A model generated the notes under the pieces. That model saw only the letters and a program-made list of their open reading frames with translations, did not search any database and was not told where the DNA came from. The position numbers and the translations under genes are program-made. Positions 38,160 to 47,646 of a stretch of DNA of 64,000 nt are shown piece by piece; the first letter of the stretch is position 1; each line of letters opens with the position of its first letter. Source of the DNA: Bacteroidaceae bacterium (GTDB lineage Bacteria; Bacteroidota; Bacteroidia; Bacteroidales; Bacteroidaceae). The stretch covers positions 40,518 through 104,517 of the forward strand of contig JAKSJB010000006.1 in assembly GCA_024398475.1 (NCBI GenBank), written 5' to 3'.

Positions 38160-38523
38160 GAAAACCGGATTTCGTAAGAAGTAAAATTACACATATTGAC
38201 TTGATCAGATTCAGGAGTTAAGTAGTTTAATGCCATTAGCCTTTAGCCATTAGCCATTGGCTTTCTCAAAGTTGAATGATATAACTATTATCTTTTTTCT
38301 TTTTTTATTTTAAAGAAAGATAGTAATTGTTATTATTATTTGTTGTCAATATTGTCGATAACTATTATGACTATGCTGATTTTCAATGGGATAGTAGTGT
38401 TGATAACTGTAGAAAAACTGATGATAAATATTATATAAATAAATACAACTTTTCTTGATTGTTTGAATTTATGCCGGTATAAATATTTTCTTCAATCCTC
38501 AAAATTTATTTATTTTTATTTTT

Positions 38524-38582
38524 CTAATAGTTTTCGACAGTTTTTCGACAGTTCCTTATATAGTTTTCAACAGTTTTTCGAC
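38524..38582 (-). repeat. 33-bp tandem duplication of the coaB 3' end including its stop
   Basis: On the minus strand the unit starting GTCGAAAAACTG at 38582 is repeated from 38549. The first copy encodes the coaB C-terminus and stop, the second lies downstream, ending near 38524. Confidence 0.7.
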
Positions 38583-39245
38583 AATGTCGGCTGCGCATTC
38601 ATTCTTTGATTTCAAAGGATATTCTGTTTTTCCTGCCTTGTCTATTATTGTTATTTTGTTGGTGTCGTGACGGAAACCTGCACCTTCGTCCTGAAGTGAG
38701 TTGAGAACTATGAAGTCGAAGTTCTTTCTTTCCATCTTTCCCCTTGCATTCTCTTCTTCATCGTTGGTTTCGAGTGCAAATCCTACCAGTTTCTGAGGGT
38801 GCTGTTCTTCGGTATTTTCAGTTCGTTTGATTTTTCCCAAGGCAGCGGCTATGTCCTGTGTGGGAACAAGTCTTATTGTCATTTCTCCCTTGCGCTTGAT
38901 TTTCTGGTCAGCCGTTATTTCGGGTGTAAAGTCGGCTACGGCTGCACAGAGTATTGCTGCGTCCATCTTTGGATAAATTTCCATGCATGCCTCGTACATC
39001 TGTCTGGCTGATTCTATATGTGTGATATGAAGCAATGGGAAATTGAGATTGCTGTAGATATGTTCGCTTACAGGACCTAATATAAGTTCTACTTCCAATC
39101 CGCGTCGCAGGCATTCTTCGGTAAGGGCTATTCCCATCTTTCCTGATGAATAGTTGCCAATAAAACGAACAGGATCTATCTTTTCGTAGGTAGGTCCTGC
39201 TGTAATCAATACTTTCTGTATGCTTGTATTATTTAAAGTATTCAT
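38556..39245 (-). CDS. coaB: Phosphopantothenate-cysteine ligase, stand-alone CoaB (229 aa)
   Basis: Couples cysteine to 4'-phosphopantothenate in CoA synthesis. Motifs: VLITAGPTYEKIDPVRFIGNYSSGKMG, AAILCAAVADFTP, KIKRKG, GFALETNDEE and the C-terminal DFIVLNS. In most Bacteroidetes CoaB is fused behind CoaC; here the ligase has its own ATG at 39245, 17 bp before the end of the coaC frame and in a different frame. Overlapping start and stop suggest coupled translation. It may be a natural split or a frameshift in a formerly fused gene. Confidence 0.87.
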   Translation of the reverse strand: MNTLNNTSIQKVLITAGPTYEKIDPVRFIGNYSSGKMGIALTEECLRRGLEVELILGPVSEHIYSNLNFPLLHITHIESARQMYEACMEIYPKMDAAILCAAVADFTPEITADQKIKRKGEMTIRLVPTQDIAAALGKIKRTENTEEQHPQKLVGFALETNDEEENARGKMERKNFDFIVLNSLQDEGAGFRHDTNKITIIDKAGKTEYPLKSKNECAADIVEKLLKTI

Positions 39246-39771
39246 CCAAAATTCCTATTATGTTTTCAGGTTCTTCCATTCTTCCCTTTCCTTCGAGGTG
39301 TGAGGCAAGAAAACCTGTTCCTGGTTCTATGATTCTGTTGCCGTAGGATTCGAGTGTCTTGATGTTCTTCTGTGTGGAAGGGTGTCTGTACATGTCGAGA
39401 TCCATGGCTGGTGCAACAAATACGGGTGCTTTCATGGATAGGTATGTTGTAATGAGCATGTTGTCGGCTATTCCGTTTGCCATCTTACCTATCGTGGATG
39501 CTGTAGCCGGTGCTATTACCATTGCGTCTGCCCATATTCCAAGGTCTACGTGACTGTGCCATGAACCGTCGCGGCGGTCAAAGAATTCACTTATTACGGG
39601 TTTTCCGGTAAGGGTGGAAAGGGTGAGCGGTGTGATGAATTCCTTTCCTGAGGGAGTGATCACTACCTGTACTTCTGCTCCTTTCTTGATAAGTCCCCGG
39701 ATAATCAGGCATGCCTTATATGCGGCGATGCTGCCGGTAATGCCTAAAACTATGTGCTTTCCTTCTAACAT
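39229..39771 (-). CDS. coaC: Phosphopantothenoylcysteine decarboxylase, stand-alone CoaC (180 aa)
   Basis: FMN-dependent decarboxylase of CoA synthesis. Motifs: GITGSIAAYKA, the catalytic His in WHSHVDLG, PATASTIGKMANGIADN and the substrate-clamp PAMDLDMYRHPSTQ. It ends at GILDEYFK, exactly where the linker to CoaB lies in the fused enzyme. Overlaps the exonuclease gene by 7 bp upstream. Confidence 0.9.
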   Translation of the reverse strand: MLEGKHIVLGITGSIAAYKACLIIRGLIKKGAEVQVVITPSGKEFITPLTLSTLTGKPVISEFFDRRDGSWHSHVDLGIWADAMVIAPATASTIGKMANGIADNMLITTYLSMKAPVFVAPAMDLDMYRHPSTQKNIKTLESYGNRIIEPGTGFLASHLEGKGRMEEPENIIGILDEYFK

Positions 39772-40544
39772 GAGTATTTTATCCTTTTGATTACTTGTTT
39801 TGTATTAAGCGGAAAATCACCCTGCATAATCCAGTTGTAGTATCCTGGATCACGTCGGAATACTTCTACGACGGGCTTGCCTTTATATTTGCCGAAGTTG
39901 AATATCTCGACGTTGTTTTCGTCCAAAATGATTCTTGCTGCAAAGTCAACGCTGCTTTTAGTGGCTGAAATGGCGGCAAGGCTTTCTATATCGTTTTTCA
40001 GCACGTCGGGGTATCTGTCCAACTGTGCTTCCAATACTTCGAGGGTTGCTTCGGTATCGGCATTTGCGGAATGGGCATTTTCAAGATCCTTGTGGCAGTA
40101 GAACTTATATGCTGCGGAGAGGGTTCTCTGTTCCATCTTCTTGAATATTACTCCGACGTCAACAAAACTTTTGTCTTTCAGTTCGATGTTTATTCCTACT
40201 CTCAGGAATTCTTCTATGAGAAGCGGAATGTCGAAATGGTTTGAATTGAAACCGGCTAAGTCGCAGTCGCTGAATACCGCTGCCAGTTCTTCTGATACTT
40301 CCTTGAAGGAGGGACAGTCAACGACGTCTTCGTCAGTTATTCCGTGAATGGCTGTTGTATGTTCAGGAATATGGATTTGCATACCGAGGGCATCAACCGG
40401 TCTTAATCTCATAACCTTTGATTCCCTGTTACCGTTTGGAAAAAGTTTGATGTAGCAGAGTTCCACAATGTGGTCTCTTGCTACATCAAGTCCTGTTGTT
40501 TCCAAATCGAAAAATACGATTGGTCGCTGTATGTTGAGTTTCAT
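39765..40544 (-). CDS. DnaQ-like 3'-5' exonuclease (259 aa)
   Basis: DEDDh exonuclease resembling the DNA polymerase III epsilon subunit. ExoI FFDLETTGLD, ExoII FNSNHFDIPLL and ExoIIIepsilon HSANADTEATL are all present. A C-terminal extension (about residues 205-259, FNFGKYKGKPVVEVFRRDPGYYNWIM) is the exonuclease-associated domain common in Bacteroidetes homologues. Sits 8 bp after dnaN, consistent with a replication link. Whether it is the replicative proofreader is not shown. Confidence 0.88.
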   Translation of the reverse strand: MKLNIQRPIVFFDLETTGLDVARDHIVELCYIKLFPNGNRESKVMRLRPVDALGMQIHIPEHTTAIHGITDEDVVDCPSFKEVSEELAAVFSDCDLAGFNSNHFDIPLLIEEFLRVGINIELKDKSFVDVGVIFKKMEQRTLSAAYKFYCHKDLENAHSANADTEATLEVLEAQLDRYPDVLKNDIESLAAISATKSSVDFAARIILDENNVEIFNFGKYKGKPVVEVFRRDPGYYNWIMQGDFPLNTKQVIKRIKYSC

Positions 40545-40552
40545 ATAAATAC

Positions 40553-41677
40553 TTAATCGTTAAGCATCATAGGCATAAGAAGCATCAGAAGATCTTCCTT
40601 TTCCTCCTGTTCTGCCGGTACAATTACTCCGGCACGACTTGGATCTGCCAATTCGAGCATTACTTCCTGAGCAGAGATGCTGTTGAGTATGTCGATGAGG
40701 AAATTGCCCTTGAAACCGATGTTCATTGGATTTCCGTCGTATTCACAGATGATATTTTCTTCTGCTTTCTTTGCGAAGTCCACGTCCTGAGCGGATACCG
40801 TGATGTTGTTCTTGTTGATGCGCAACTTGATGAGGTTTGTACTTGTGTTGGCAAAAACCTGTACGCGGCGCAATGCTCCGATGAATGCCTGACGGTCTAT
40901 TCTTACCTTGTAAGGATTGTCGGAAGGAATCACGGAGTTGTAATTTGGATAGCGTCCTTCAATCAGGCGACAACTGAGTTCGTAGTTTTCAACACTTACA
41001 ACGGCATTGTTATTGTCAAACTTGATCAGGGCATCTCCTTCTTCGTGTGCGAGGATGTCCTTCAGAGTCTTTGAAGGTTTCTTTGGCAGGATAAATGCTG
41101 ATGCCTGTTCGCTGTTGGAAGCATAGTATCTGTCGCGTACCAACTTATGACCGTCGCTTGCTACGAATGTAACGCTATCTGTTGAGAAGTCAAAGTAGAT
41201 ACCGTTCATTACTGGACGTAATTCATCTTCTGCTGTAGCAAATACGGATTTGTTGATACCTTGAAGAAGAATTCCTGAGTCAATGGTAATGCTCTGGGCA
41301 GATTCGCCTATACCGGCAGGAATTGGATAAGTATCACCGTTGAGACCTATGAAGTTGCAAGTACCATTCTGATATTTAATCTCTATTTCAAATGTACCCT
41401 CGTTGATGGAAATCTTTACTGGCTGGTCAGAAATTTCCTTCAGTACATTAATGATCTGAGCAGAATTAATTGCGAATTTTCCTGCTCCCTCTGCATCGGT
41501 AACGGCAAGATTTGATACAAGTGTGATGTCGCCGTCAGATGCTGTCATGCTGAGATTGTCTCCTTCAAGGTTGAACAGGATACAATCCAGTATCGGAAGT
41601 GGATTTTTGGAACCAATTACTTTATTAAGTATCTGTAAACGGTTGCAGAATGTTGTGCTTGAAATAACGAACTTCAT
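40553..41677 (-). CDS. dnaN: DNA polymerase III beta sliding clamp (374 aa)
   Basis: Ring-forming processivity factor. N-terminal MKFVISSTTFCNRLQILNKVI, three repeated clamp domains and the conserved C-terminal LLMLLMPMML pattern mark the family. Length is normal. First gene of the dnaN-exonuclease-coaC-coaB run. dnaA is not nearby. Confidence 0.95.
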   Translation of the reverse strand: MKFVISSTTFCNRLQILNKVIGSKNPLPILDCILFNLEGDNLSMTASDGDITLVSNLAVTDAEGAGKFAINSAQIINVLKEISDQPVKISINEGTFEIEIKYQNGTCNFIGLNGDTYPIPAGIGESAQSITIDSGILLQGINKSVFATAEDELRPVMNGIYFDFSTDSVTFVASDGHKLVRDRYYASNSEQASAFILPKKPSKTLKDILAHEEGDALIKFDNNNAVVSVENYELSCRLIEGRYPNYNSVIPSDNPYKVRIDRQAFIGALRRVQVFANTSTNLIKLRINKNNITVSAQDVDFAKKAEENIICEYDGNPMNIGFKGNFLIDILNSISAQEVMLELADPSRAGVIVPAEQEEKEDLLMLLMPMMLND

Positions 41678-41735
41678 TTTGGTATATAATTTTTGTTATT
41701 GTTATAATTGGATAGTTATCCATATGAATTTGCCA

Positions 41736-41743
41736 CAAAGTTA
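41736..41743 (-). promoter_or_regulatory. Candidate -7 box of dnaN
   Basis: TAACTTTG on the minus strand, 58 bp upstream of the dnaN ATG. No good -33 partner. Confidence 0.5.
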
Positions 41744-41854
41744 TGAAATGTTTATTAAAGAACGAAAAAAAAATTGCTTAAAATTAGATTTGTTGCAAAG
41801 AAAGTTGTAATTTCGCAGAGGATTTAATAATAACGATAATATAGAATATAAATT

Positions 41855-42235
41855 ATGGAATTAGCAGGCAAAGTAATTGCCGTTCTCGAGCCTCGAGGCG
41901 GTGTTAGCAAAACTACTGGAAACAGTTGGAAGACTCAGGATTATGTTATTGAAACACACGAACAATTCCCACGTCGCATGGTGTTCAACGTGTTTGGTGA
42001 AGATAAAATCAGTCAGTTCAATATCCAGATGGGTGAAGAGATAAATGTGTTCTTTGATATCAATGCACGCGAATATCAGGGTCGTTGGTTCAATGACATC
42101 AGAGCATGGAGGGTTGACCGCAATCTCGGAGATCAGGCGGCTCCTGCACCAGCATCTGATCCTGCTGCTGCACAGGCACCTGCAAGTGCACCTGCATTCG
42201 AAGCACAGGACGCAACTGAAGATCTCCCTTTCTGA
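41855..42235 (+). CDS. DUF3127 family OB-fold-like protein (126 aa)
   Basis: Starts MELAGKVIAVLEPRGGVSKT and carries WKTQDYVIETHEQFPRRMVFNVFG and GRWFNDIRAWRV, the DUF3127 pattern. The fold resembles single-stranded-DNA-binding OB domains, and the Ala/Pro/Gln-rich linker plus acidic DATEDLPF end recall an SSB C-terminal tip. A DNA role is inferred, not shown. A near-consensus -7 box TAATTTCG lies at 41808-41815. Confidence 0.75.
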   Translation: MELAGKVIAVLEPRGGVSKTTGNSWKTQDYVIETHEQFPRRMVFNVFGEDKISQFNIQMGEEINVFFDINAREYQGRWFNDIRAWRVDRNLGDQAAPAPASDPAAAQAPASAPAFEAQDATEDLPF

Positions 42236-42349
42236 TAGGGTGATGGCATATAAACCAGTTTCGCAAGCTTCACTTTTAGTAAAAAAGTAGTCAGGAGACA
42301 GTAGTTAAGTAGGATAGATGCTGCTGAATATGCAACTATTCATAAGATA

Positions 42350-42388
42350 AAAAATTGGCAGAGCGTTTGCCCTGCCAATTTTTATTTT
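42350..42388. terminator. Bidirectional terminator between DUF3127 gene and korB
   Basis: Arms AAAAATTGGCAG (42350-42361) and CTGCCAATTTTT (42372-42383), with a T-rich tail on the plus strand and A-rich flank giving U's on the minus strand. Confidence 0.85.
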
Positions 42389-42395
42389 ATTCAAC

Positions 42396-42590
42396 TTCGC
42401 CTAACGAACTTCCTTTGGAACTTGTTTGGCTTCGCCTAACGAACTTCCCTTGGAACTTGTTTGGCTTCGCCTAACGAACTTCCCTTGGAACTTGTTTGGC
42501 TTTGCCTAACGAACTTCCCTTGGAACTTGTTTGGCTTCGCCTAACGAACTTCCTTTGGAACTTGTTTGGCTTCGCCTAACGAACTTCCCA
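42396..42590 (-). repeat. 35-bp tandem repeat, about 5.5 copies, running into the end of korB
   Basis: Units begin at 42396, 42431, 42466, 42501, 42536 and 42571, each exactly 35 bp apart, with one to three differences. The last, partial unit is the korB 3' end: GGGAAGTTCGTTAG encodes the last residues and stop. Each downstream unit therefore copies the stop codon region. A weak hairpin AACTTCC/GGAACTT is possible in each unit. Confidence 0.9.
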
Positions 42591-43598
42591 AATGTCGTTC
42601 GTTTCAAGGAGTTCGGCAAAGTTGTGATATTTCTTCATAGCCTTTACTTCCTCGATTTGGGCAGTTACGCAGTCATCGTATGTAGGTGCTTCCACATCAC
42701 GGATTACTCCGAGTGCGATTGGGAATCCGTCGGCTGTTTCGAGTGGTCCCAATTTTTCATTGAGTGGGGTTCCCATAAGTGCAAGTTTCAGTTGGAGTGT
42801 CTTGTCCTGACAATGTGCATCGTGAACGAGTACGTTTGGATCGTCTGCGCTGACAACTTTCAATCCGAAACCTTCCTGTGCCAATCCATATTCGTTGTTT
42901 TCACCGAATATCATCTTTTCGCCGTGACGGAGATAGATGGCATTCTTTGCGCGTCCTTCCTTTGTGTAAACGAGGTCGTGTGTACCGTTGTTGAAGATAA
43001 CGCAGTTCTGAAGGATTTCGCATACGCTTGCACCTTTGTGGTTGTATGCTGCCTTGAGGATTTCAACTGTACCTGGAGCGTCTGTGGCTACTGCACGTGC
43101 AAAGAAACGACCGCGTGCACCGAAACAGAGTTCTACTGGATTGAACGGATCTTCTACTGTTCCGTAAGGACTTGACTTGCTGACAAAGCCACGTGGACTT
43201 GTTGGTGAGTACTGTCCTTTGGTAAGACCGTAGATGCGGTTGTTGAGCAGAACCATATTGAGATTGATGTTACGGCGGTTTGCATGGATGAAGTGGTTTC
43301 CTCCGATTGCCAATCCGTCACCGTCTCCGCTGATCTGCCATACTGTGAGGTTTGGATTTGCTACCTTACAGCCTGTAGCGATGGCTGCTGCACGGCCGTG
43401 GATGGTATTCATTCCGTATGTTGCCATATAGTGAGGCAGACGGCTTGAGCATCCGATACCTGAGATTACTGCAATGTCTTTTGGAGCCACACCGATTTCT
43501 GCCATTGCCTTGTGAAGTGATGCAAGGAAGAAGTGGTCTCCACATCCAGGACACCATCTTGGCTGTCCCTTCTTATAGTCTTGAGCTGTAAATGCCAT
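42576..43598 (-). CDS. korB: 2-oxoglutarate:ferredoxin oxidoreductase, beta subunit (340 aa)
   Basis: Thiamine-diphosphate-binding subunit of a 2-oxoacid:acceptor oxidoreductase. CPGCGDH gives the N-terminal Cys motif, SGIGCSSRLPHYM follows, and GDGDGLAIGGNHFIHANRRN is the ThDP/Mg motif. It pairs with the alpha chain 16 bp upstream. The reaction is oxidative decarboxylation of 2-oxoglutarate to succinyl-CoA (or its reversal) with ferredoxin. The assignment to 2-oxoglutarate is by overall resemblance; other 2-oxoacids are possible. Confidence 0.9.
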   Translation of the reverse strand: MAFTAQDYKKGQPRWCPGCGDHFFLASLHKAMAEIGVAPKDIAVISGIGCSSRLPHYMATYGMNTIHGRAAAIATGCKVANPNLTVWQISGDGDGLAIGGNHFIHANRRNINLNMVLLNNRIYGLTKGQYSPTSPRGFVSKSSPYGTVEDPFNPVELCFGARGRFFARAVATDAPGTVEILKAAYNHKGASVCEILQNCVIFNNGTHDLVYTKEGRAKNAIYLRHGEKMIFGENNEYGLAQEGFGLKVVSADDPNVLVHDAHCQDKTLQLKLALMGTPLNEKLGPLETADGFPIALGVIRDVEAPTYDDCVTAQIEEVKAMKKYHNFAELLETNDIWEVR

Positions 43599-43614
43599 AA
43601 TAATGTCCTTTCCT

Positions 43615-45462
43615 TTATTTGTTGATTATTTCATTGAATGAGTTCACCAATTCGTTTACTACGAATGGCTGTCCCTTTACCTGATTGAACTGGTATGGTA
43701 CGAAACCATCGACCTTCATGCGGAGATAGCCTGCAAGTTGTCCCATGTTCTGTTCGGCAACGACTACCTTTGGATATTTCTTCATTACCTCTGCTGTGTT
43801 CTTTGGTAATGGACGGATATACTTGAAGTGCGCGAGGGCTACCTTCTTACCGGCTGCACGCATCTCGTCCATTGCTGCATGGAGGTGTCCGTATGTACCG
43901 CCGAAACCAACAATGAGAAGTTCTGCATCGTCAACGTCACCGATTACTTCGAGGTCTGGTACCTGAATATTGTCGATCTTCTGCTGGCGGAGTTGTGTCA
44001 TGAGGTTGTGGTTCTCTGGGTCAGTTGAGATGGCGCCTGTCTTGTTGTCCTTCTCCAAACCGCCGAGAATGTGTGTAAATCCTTCTGTTCCCGGTACTGC
44101 CCAGTAGCGTACGCCGCGTTCGTTGCGCTGATAAGGAGTCCATGTTCCCTTCATGTCTTCTGTAACGTATGGAGGGTTGATTGCTGGATATTCGTCGAGG
44201 TTAGGGAGTTTCAATGCACCTGAACCATTTGCTACGTAGGCATCTGTGAGAAGTACTACAGGTGTCATGTTCTCAAGGGCCATCTTTGCTGCCATGAATG
44301 CTGAGTCGAAACAGTCAGTAGGGCTTGTCGCTGCCATTACTGGGAGTGGACTTTCACCGTTGCGTCCGAAGAGAACCTGAAGGAGGTCTGTCTGTTCGGA
44401 CTTTGTAGGAAGACCTGTTGCAGGACCGCCACGCTGTACGTCAAGAACAACGATTGGGAGTTCCATGATTACACCGAGGTTCATTGCTTCGCTCTTCAGA
44501 CAGATGCCAGGACCTGATGTACTGGTTACAGCCAATGCACCGGCAAATGAAGCACCGAGGGCACTTGCACAACCTGCAATTTCGTCTTCGCATTGAACTG
44601 TAGTCACACCTAATGACTTGTGCTTTGAAAGTTCGTGCAGTACGTCTGTTGCAGGAGTGATAGGATATGAACCGAGATAGAGTTTCAATCCTGCCTTTTC
44701 TGCTGCTGCAATAAGTCCGTATGCAGTTGCCTTGTTACCTGTGATGTCCATGTAACGTCCAGGAACCTTGTTCTTTGTCTCTATGCGATATACGTTTGCA
44801 ACTGAAGAGTGTGTGTTGTGACCGTAGTCATAACCTGCCTGAATAACCTTGATGTTGGCTTCGGCAACACCTGCCTTCTTTGCGAACTTTTCCTTGAGGA
44901 AATTGAATGCAATGTCGAGGTCGCGGTCAAAGAGCCAGCATACAAGTCCGAGTGCGAACATGTTACGGCACTTTACCATTGCCTTAACGTCCATTCCACT
45001 ATCTGCCAGACAGTCCTTTACCATCTGAGTGATTGGACAGGCGATTACGCGGTCGGGATCGATACCCATTTCACCGAGATAATCTTCAGTCTTGAATGCT
45101 GCTTTTTCGAGGTCTTTAGGACCGAAGGAATCTGTGTCGATTATGATTGCTGCACCTGGCTTTGCATATTTGTATTGAGTCTTGAGTGCAGCCGCGTTCA
45201 TTGCAACCAACACGTCACATTTGTCACCTGGAGTAAATACCTGTCCTGCTCCGATGTGAACCTGAAATCCACTGACGCCGGTAAGTGAGCCTTGTGGGGC
45301 GCGGATGTCTGCTGGATAATCAGGGAAAGTACTGATACTGTTTCCTACTGTAGCGGAAACTGTTGAGAAGATGTTACCTGCAAGTTGCATTCCGTCGCCT
45401 GAGTCGCCTGAGAAGCGTACGACTACATCTTCCAATTCTTTAATTTCCAATTCTTCTGACAT
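43615..45462 (-). CDS. korA: 2-oxoglutarate:ferredoxin oxidoreductase, fused gamma-alpha subunit (615 aa)
   Basis: The N-terminal about 190 residues are the gamma domain (VVRFSGDSGDGMQLAGNIFS, then DVLVAMNAAALKTQY). The alpha domain follows (GSYPITPATDVLHELSKH, SGPGICLKSEAMNLGVIMELPIVVLDVQRGGPATGLPTKSEQTDLLQ) and a C-terminal transketolase-like domain. Fusion in this order is typical of Bacteroidetes KorA. No iron-sulfur ferredoxin subunit lies nearby. Confidence 0.92.
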   Translation of the reverse strand: MSEELEIKELEDVVVRFSGDSGDGMQLAGNIFSTVSATVGNSISTFPDYPADIRAPQGSLTGVSGFQVHIGAGQVFTPGDKCDVLVAMNAAALKTQYKYAKPGAAIIIDTDSFGPKDLEKAAFKTEDYLGEMGIDPDRVIACPITQMVKDCLADSGMDVKAMVKCRNMFALGLVCWLFDRDLDIAFNFLKEKFAKKAGVAEANIKVIQAGYDYGHNTHSSVANVYRIETKNKVPGRYMDITGNKATAYGLIAAAEKAGLKLYLGSYPITPATDVLHELSKHKSLGVTTVQCEDEIAGCASALGASFAGALAVTSTSGPGICLKSEAMNLGVIMELPIVVLDVQRGGPATGLPTKSEQTDLLQVLFGRNGESPLPVMAATSPTDCFDSAFMAAKMALENMTPVVLLTDAYVANGSGALKLPNLDEYPAINPPYVTEDMKGTWTPYQRNERGVRYWAVPGTEGFTHILGGLEKDNKTGAISTDPENHNLMTQLRQQKIDNIQVPDLEVIGDVDDAELLIVGFGGTYGHLHAAMDEMRAAGKKVALAHFKYIRPLPKNTAEVMKKYPKVVVAEQNMGQLAGYLRMKVDGFVPYQFNQVKGQPFVVNELVNSFNEIINK

Positions 45463-45547
45463 AGTGTAATATTGTTTGTGTGAGTTGTTGTACTCTGTTT
45501 ATTTCTTCAGTTAATACTATACCTAATAATATAATATGTGTAATTTA

Positions 45548-47605
45548 TCAGCAAACCTGACTGCCTGGTTTCACGTCGTGTTCAACTGTAGTGACGCTGA
45601 TGGTACCGTCCCAATCCTGGGCTGAGAGTATCATTCCTTCGCTTACAAGACCGTTCTTGAACTCACGAGGTGCAAGATTGGCAATGAATAATACCTGTTT
45701 GCCTTTTAGTTGTTCAGGTTCATACCATTGAGCAATACCGCTTACGATGGTACGTTTCTGCAATCCGTCATCAATGAGGAAACGGAGGAGTTTCTTCATC
45801 TTTGGAACACGTTCACATTCGAGTACTGTACCGACACGTATGTCGAGTTTCTCAAAGTCGTCGAATGCGATGGTTGGTTTTATTGGTTCTGCCTTTGCTG
45901 CAGCAGCGGCGTTGGCCTTGACTGTGGCTTCAAGTTTGTCAATCTGTGCCTGAATGACATCATCTTCAATCTTGTCGAACAAAAGTTGTGGTTCGCCGAG
46001 TTGCTTGCCTTCAGGAAGGATGTCCATGCTGCCGAGTTCTTCCCAGCGGAATGATTCCATATTGAGCATTCCACGCAGTTTCTGGGATGAGAACGGAAGG
46101 AATGGTTCGAATGCGATGGCAAGGTTGGCTGTAAGTTGAAGTGAGATGTAGATGATGGTCTTCACACGTTCAGGGTCGGTCTTGATTACCTTCCAAGGTT
46201 CTTCATCAGCAATGTACTTGTTACCGATACGTGCGAGGTTCATTGCTTCCTTCTGGGCATCGCGGAACTTGAATTGGTCGAGCAGTGCTTCTACCTTCAG
46301 TTTTACATCCTTGAACTCGTTGATGGTTTCTTTGTCATGTTCGGTAAGTTCACCTTGAGCAGGAACAGTTCCGTTGTAGTACTTCTTTGTAAGTTGAAGC
46401 GCACGGTTTACGAAGTTTCCATATACTGCTACAAGTTCATTGTTGTTGCGGGCCTGATAGTCTTTCCATGTGAAGTCGTTGTCCTTTGTCTCAGGTGCAT
46501 TGGCTGTAAGTACATATCTGAGAACATCCTGCTTACCTGGAATTTCTTCAAGATATTCGTTGAGCCATACTGCATAGTTGCGGCTGGTACTGATTTTGTC
46601 GCCTTCGAGATTGAGGAATTCATTTGAAGGAACATTGTCGGGAAGAATGAAGTCGCCATGTGCTTTCAGCATTGATGGGAATACGATGCAATGGAACACA
46701 ATATTGTCCTTTCCGATGAAATGAATCAGTCGTGTTTCTTCATCCTGCCACCATTTCTGCCATGTTCCATATTTTTCAGGATTGTTTTCGCAGAGTTCCT
46801 TTGTGTTGGAAATATAACCGATAGGTGCGTCGAACCACACGTACAGGACTTTTCCTTCTGCACCTTCTACCGGTACAGGAATACCCCAACTGAGGTCGCG
46901 TGTTACGGCACGTGGATGTAATCCGCCGTCAAGCCAACTCTTGCATTGTCCATATACATTAGGACGCCATTCCTTATGGTCCTGAAGAATCCATTTCTCA
47001 AGCCATGGCTGGTACTGGTCGAGTGGAAGATACCAGTGCTTTGTCTGACGCTTTACGAGTGGATTGCCAGTTACGGCATTGTATGGATTGATGAGTTCAT
47101 CAGGTGAGAGTGTACTTCCGCATTTCTCGCATTGGTCTCCGTATGCTTCCGGAGCATGACAGCGTGGACATTCACCGCGTATGTTGCGGTCAGTAAGGAA
47201 TTCACCTGCCTGCTCGTCATAATACTGTTCGCTTTCAATTTCCACGAACTTGCCTTCATCGTAGAGTTTCTTGAAGAAGTCGGAAGCAAACTTATGGTGC
47301 GTCTTTGATGTGGTACGACTGTAGACATCGAAGGAGATACCAAAGTCCTCGAATGATTTCTTGATTATGTTATGGTATCTGTCAACCACGTCCTGTGGAG
47401 TACATCCTTCCTTTCTTGCACGGATGGTGACTGGTACTCCATGTTCGTCGCTGCCGCCGACAAACAGCACTTCCTCGCCTTTCAGACGGAGATAGCGTGC
47501 ATAGATATCTGCAGGAACATATACTCCAGCCAAGTGACCTATATGTACAGGTCCGTTGGCATATGGCAGTGCAGATGTTATGAGTGTTCTTTTTTTCATT
47601 GTCAT
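45548..47605 (-). CDS. metG: Methionyl-tRNA synthetase (685 aa)
   Basis: Class I synthetase. HIGH motif in [13 protein letters not shown], zinc knuckle [23 protein letters not shown]-type loop as [11 protein letters not shown], and a C-terminal tRNA-binding OB domain ([26 protein letters not shown]). Two ATGs are close (47605 and 47599, giving MTMKKRTLI or MKKRTLI); I kept the longer. Lies 41 bp after pyrH. Confidence 0.96.
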   Translation of the reverse strand: MTMKKRTLITSALPYANGPVHIGHLAGVYVPADIYARYLRLKGEEVLFVGGSDEHGVPVTIRARKEGCTPQDVVDRYHNIIKKSFEDFGISFDVYSRTTSKTHHKFASDFFKKLYDEGKFVEIESEQYYDEQAGEFLTDRNIRGECPRCHAPEAYGDQCEKCGSTLSPDELINPYNAVTGNPLVKRQTKHWYLPLDQYQPWLEKWILQDHKEWRPNVYGQCKSWLDGGLHPRAVTRDLSWGIPVPVEGAEGKVLYVWFDAPIGYISNTKELCENNPEKYGTWQKWWQDEETRLIHFIGKDNIVFHCIVFPSMLKAHGDFILPDNVPSNEFLNLEGDKISTSRNYAVWLNEYLEEIPGKQDVLRYVLTANAPETKDNDFTWKDYQARNNNELVAVYGNFVNRALQLTKKYYNGTVPAQGELTEHDKETINEFKDVKLKVEALLDQFKFRDAQKEAMNLARIGNKYIADEEPWKVIKTDPERVKTIIYISLQLTANLAIAFEPFLPFSSQKLRGMLNMESFRWEELGSMDILPEGKQLGEPQLLFDKIEDDVIQAQIDKLEATVKANAAAAAKAEPIKPTIAFDDFEKLDIRVGTVLECERVPKMKKLLRFLIDDGLQKRTIVSGIAQWYEPEQLKGKQVLFIANLAPREFKNGLVSEGMILSAQDWDGTISVTTVEHDVKPGSQVC

Positions 47606-47646
47606 CCAGTTTATTATTTCATCATATTATTGTTGATAGGCAAAAA

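Larger units (their letters stand above)
37296..38523. other. Gene-free, AT-rich, repeat-laden spacer (1.2 kb)
   Basis: No coding region is supported on either strand. Contents: an imperfect inverted repeat (37385-37412 with 37484-37507), a row of three short hairpins (37555-37635), a 29-bp perfect inverted repeat (37737-37837), GTCAGTTA-type repeats (38116-38159), copies of the GGAGTTAAGTAG repeat (37334-37345 inverted; 38214-38225) and GCCATTAG tandem words (38232-38258). Confidence 0.6.

Noticed and set aside
38270..38523. Possible replication origin upstream of the coaB end (AT-rich, GTTGATAAC words)
   Set aside because: No cluster of DnaA boxes (TTATCCACA) and no dnaA nearby; AT-richness alone is not enough.
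37296..38523. Insertion sequence in the gene-free spacer
   Set aside because: The 29-bp inverted repeat encloses only 43 bp and no transposase fragment is seen on either strand.
42396..42590. Possible CRISPR array
   Set aside because: Units are directly contiguous 35-bp copies with no variable spacers, and no cas genes are near.
42531..43175. 214-codon plus-strand frame over korB
   Set aside because: Antisense to korB; Cys/Phe/Val-rich as expected for a shadow frame.
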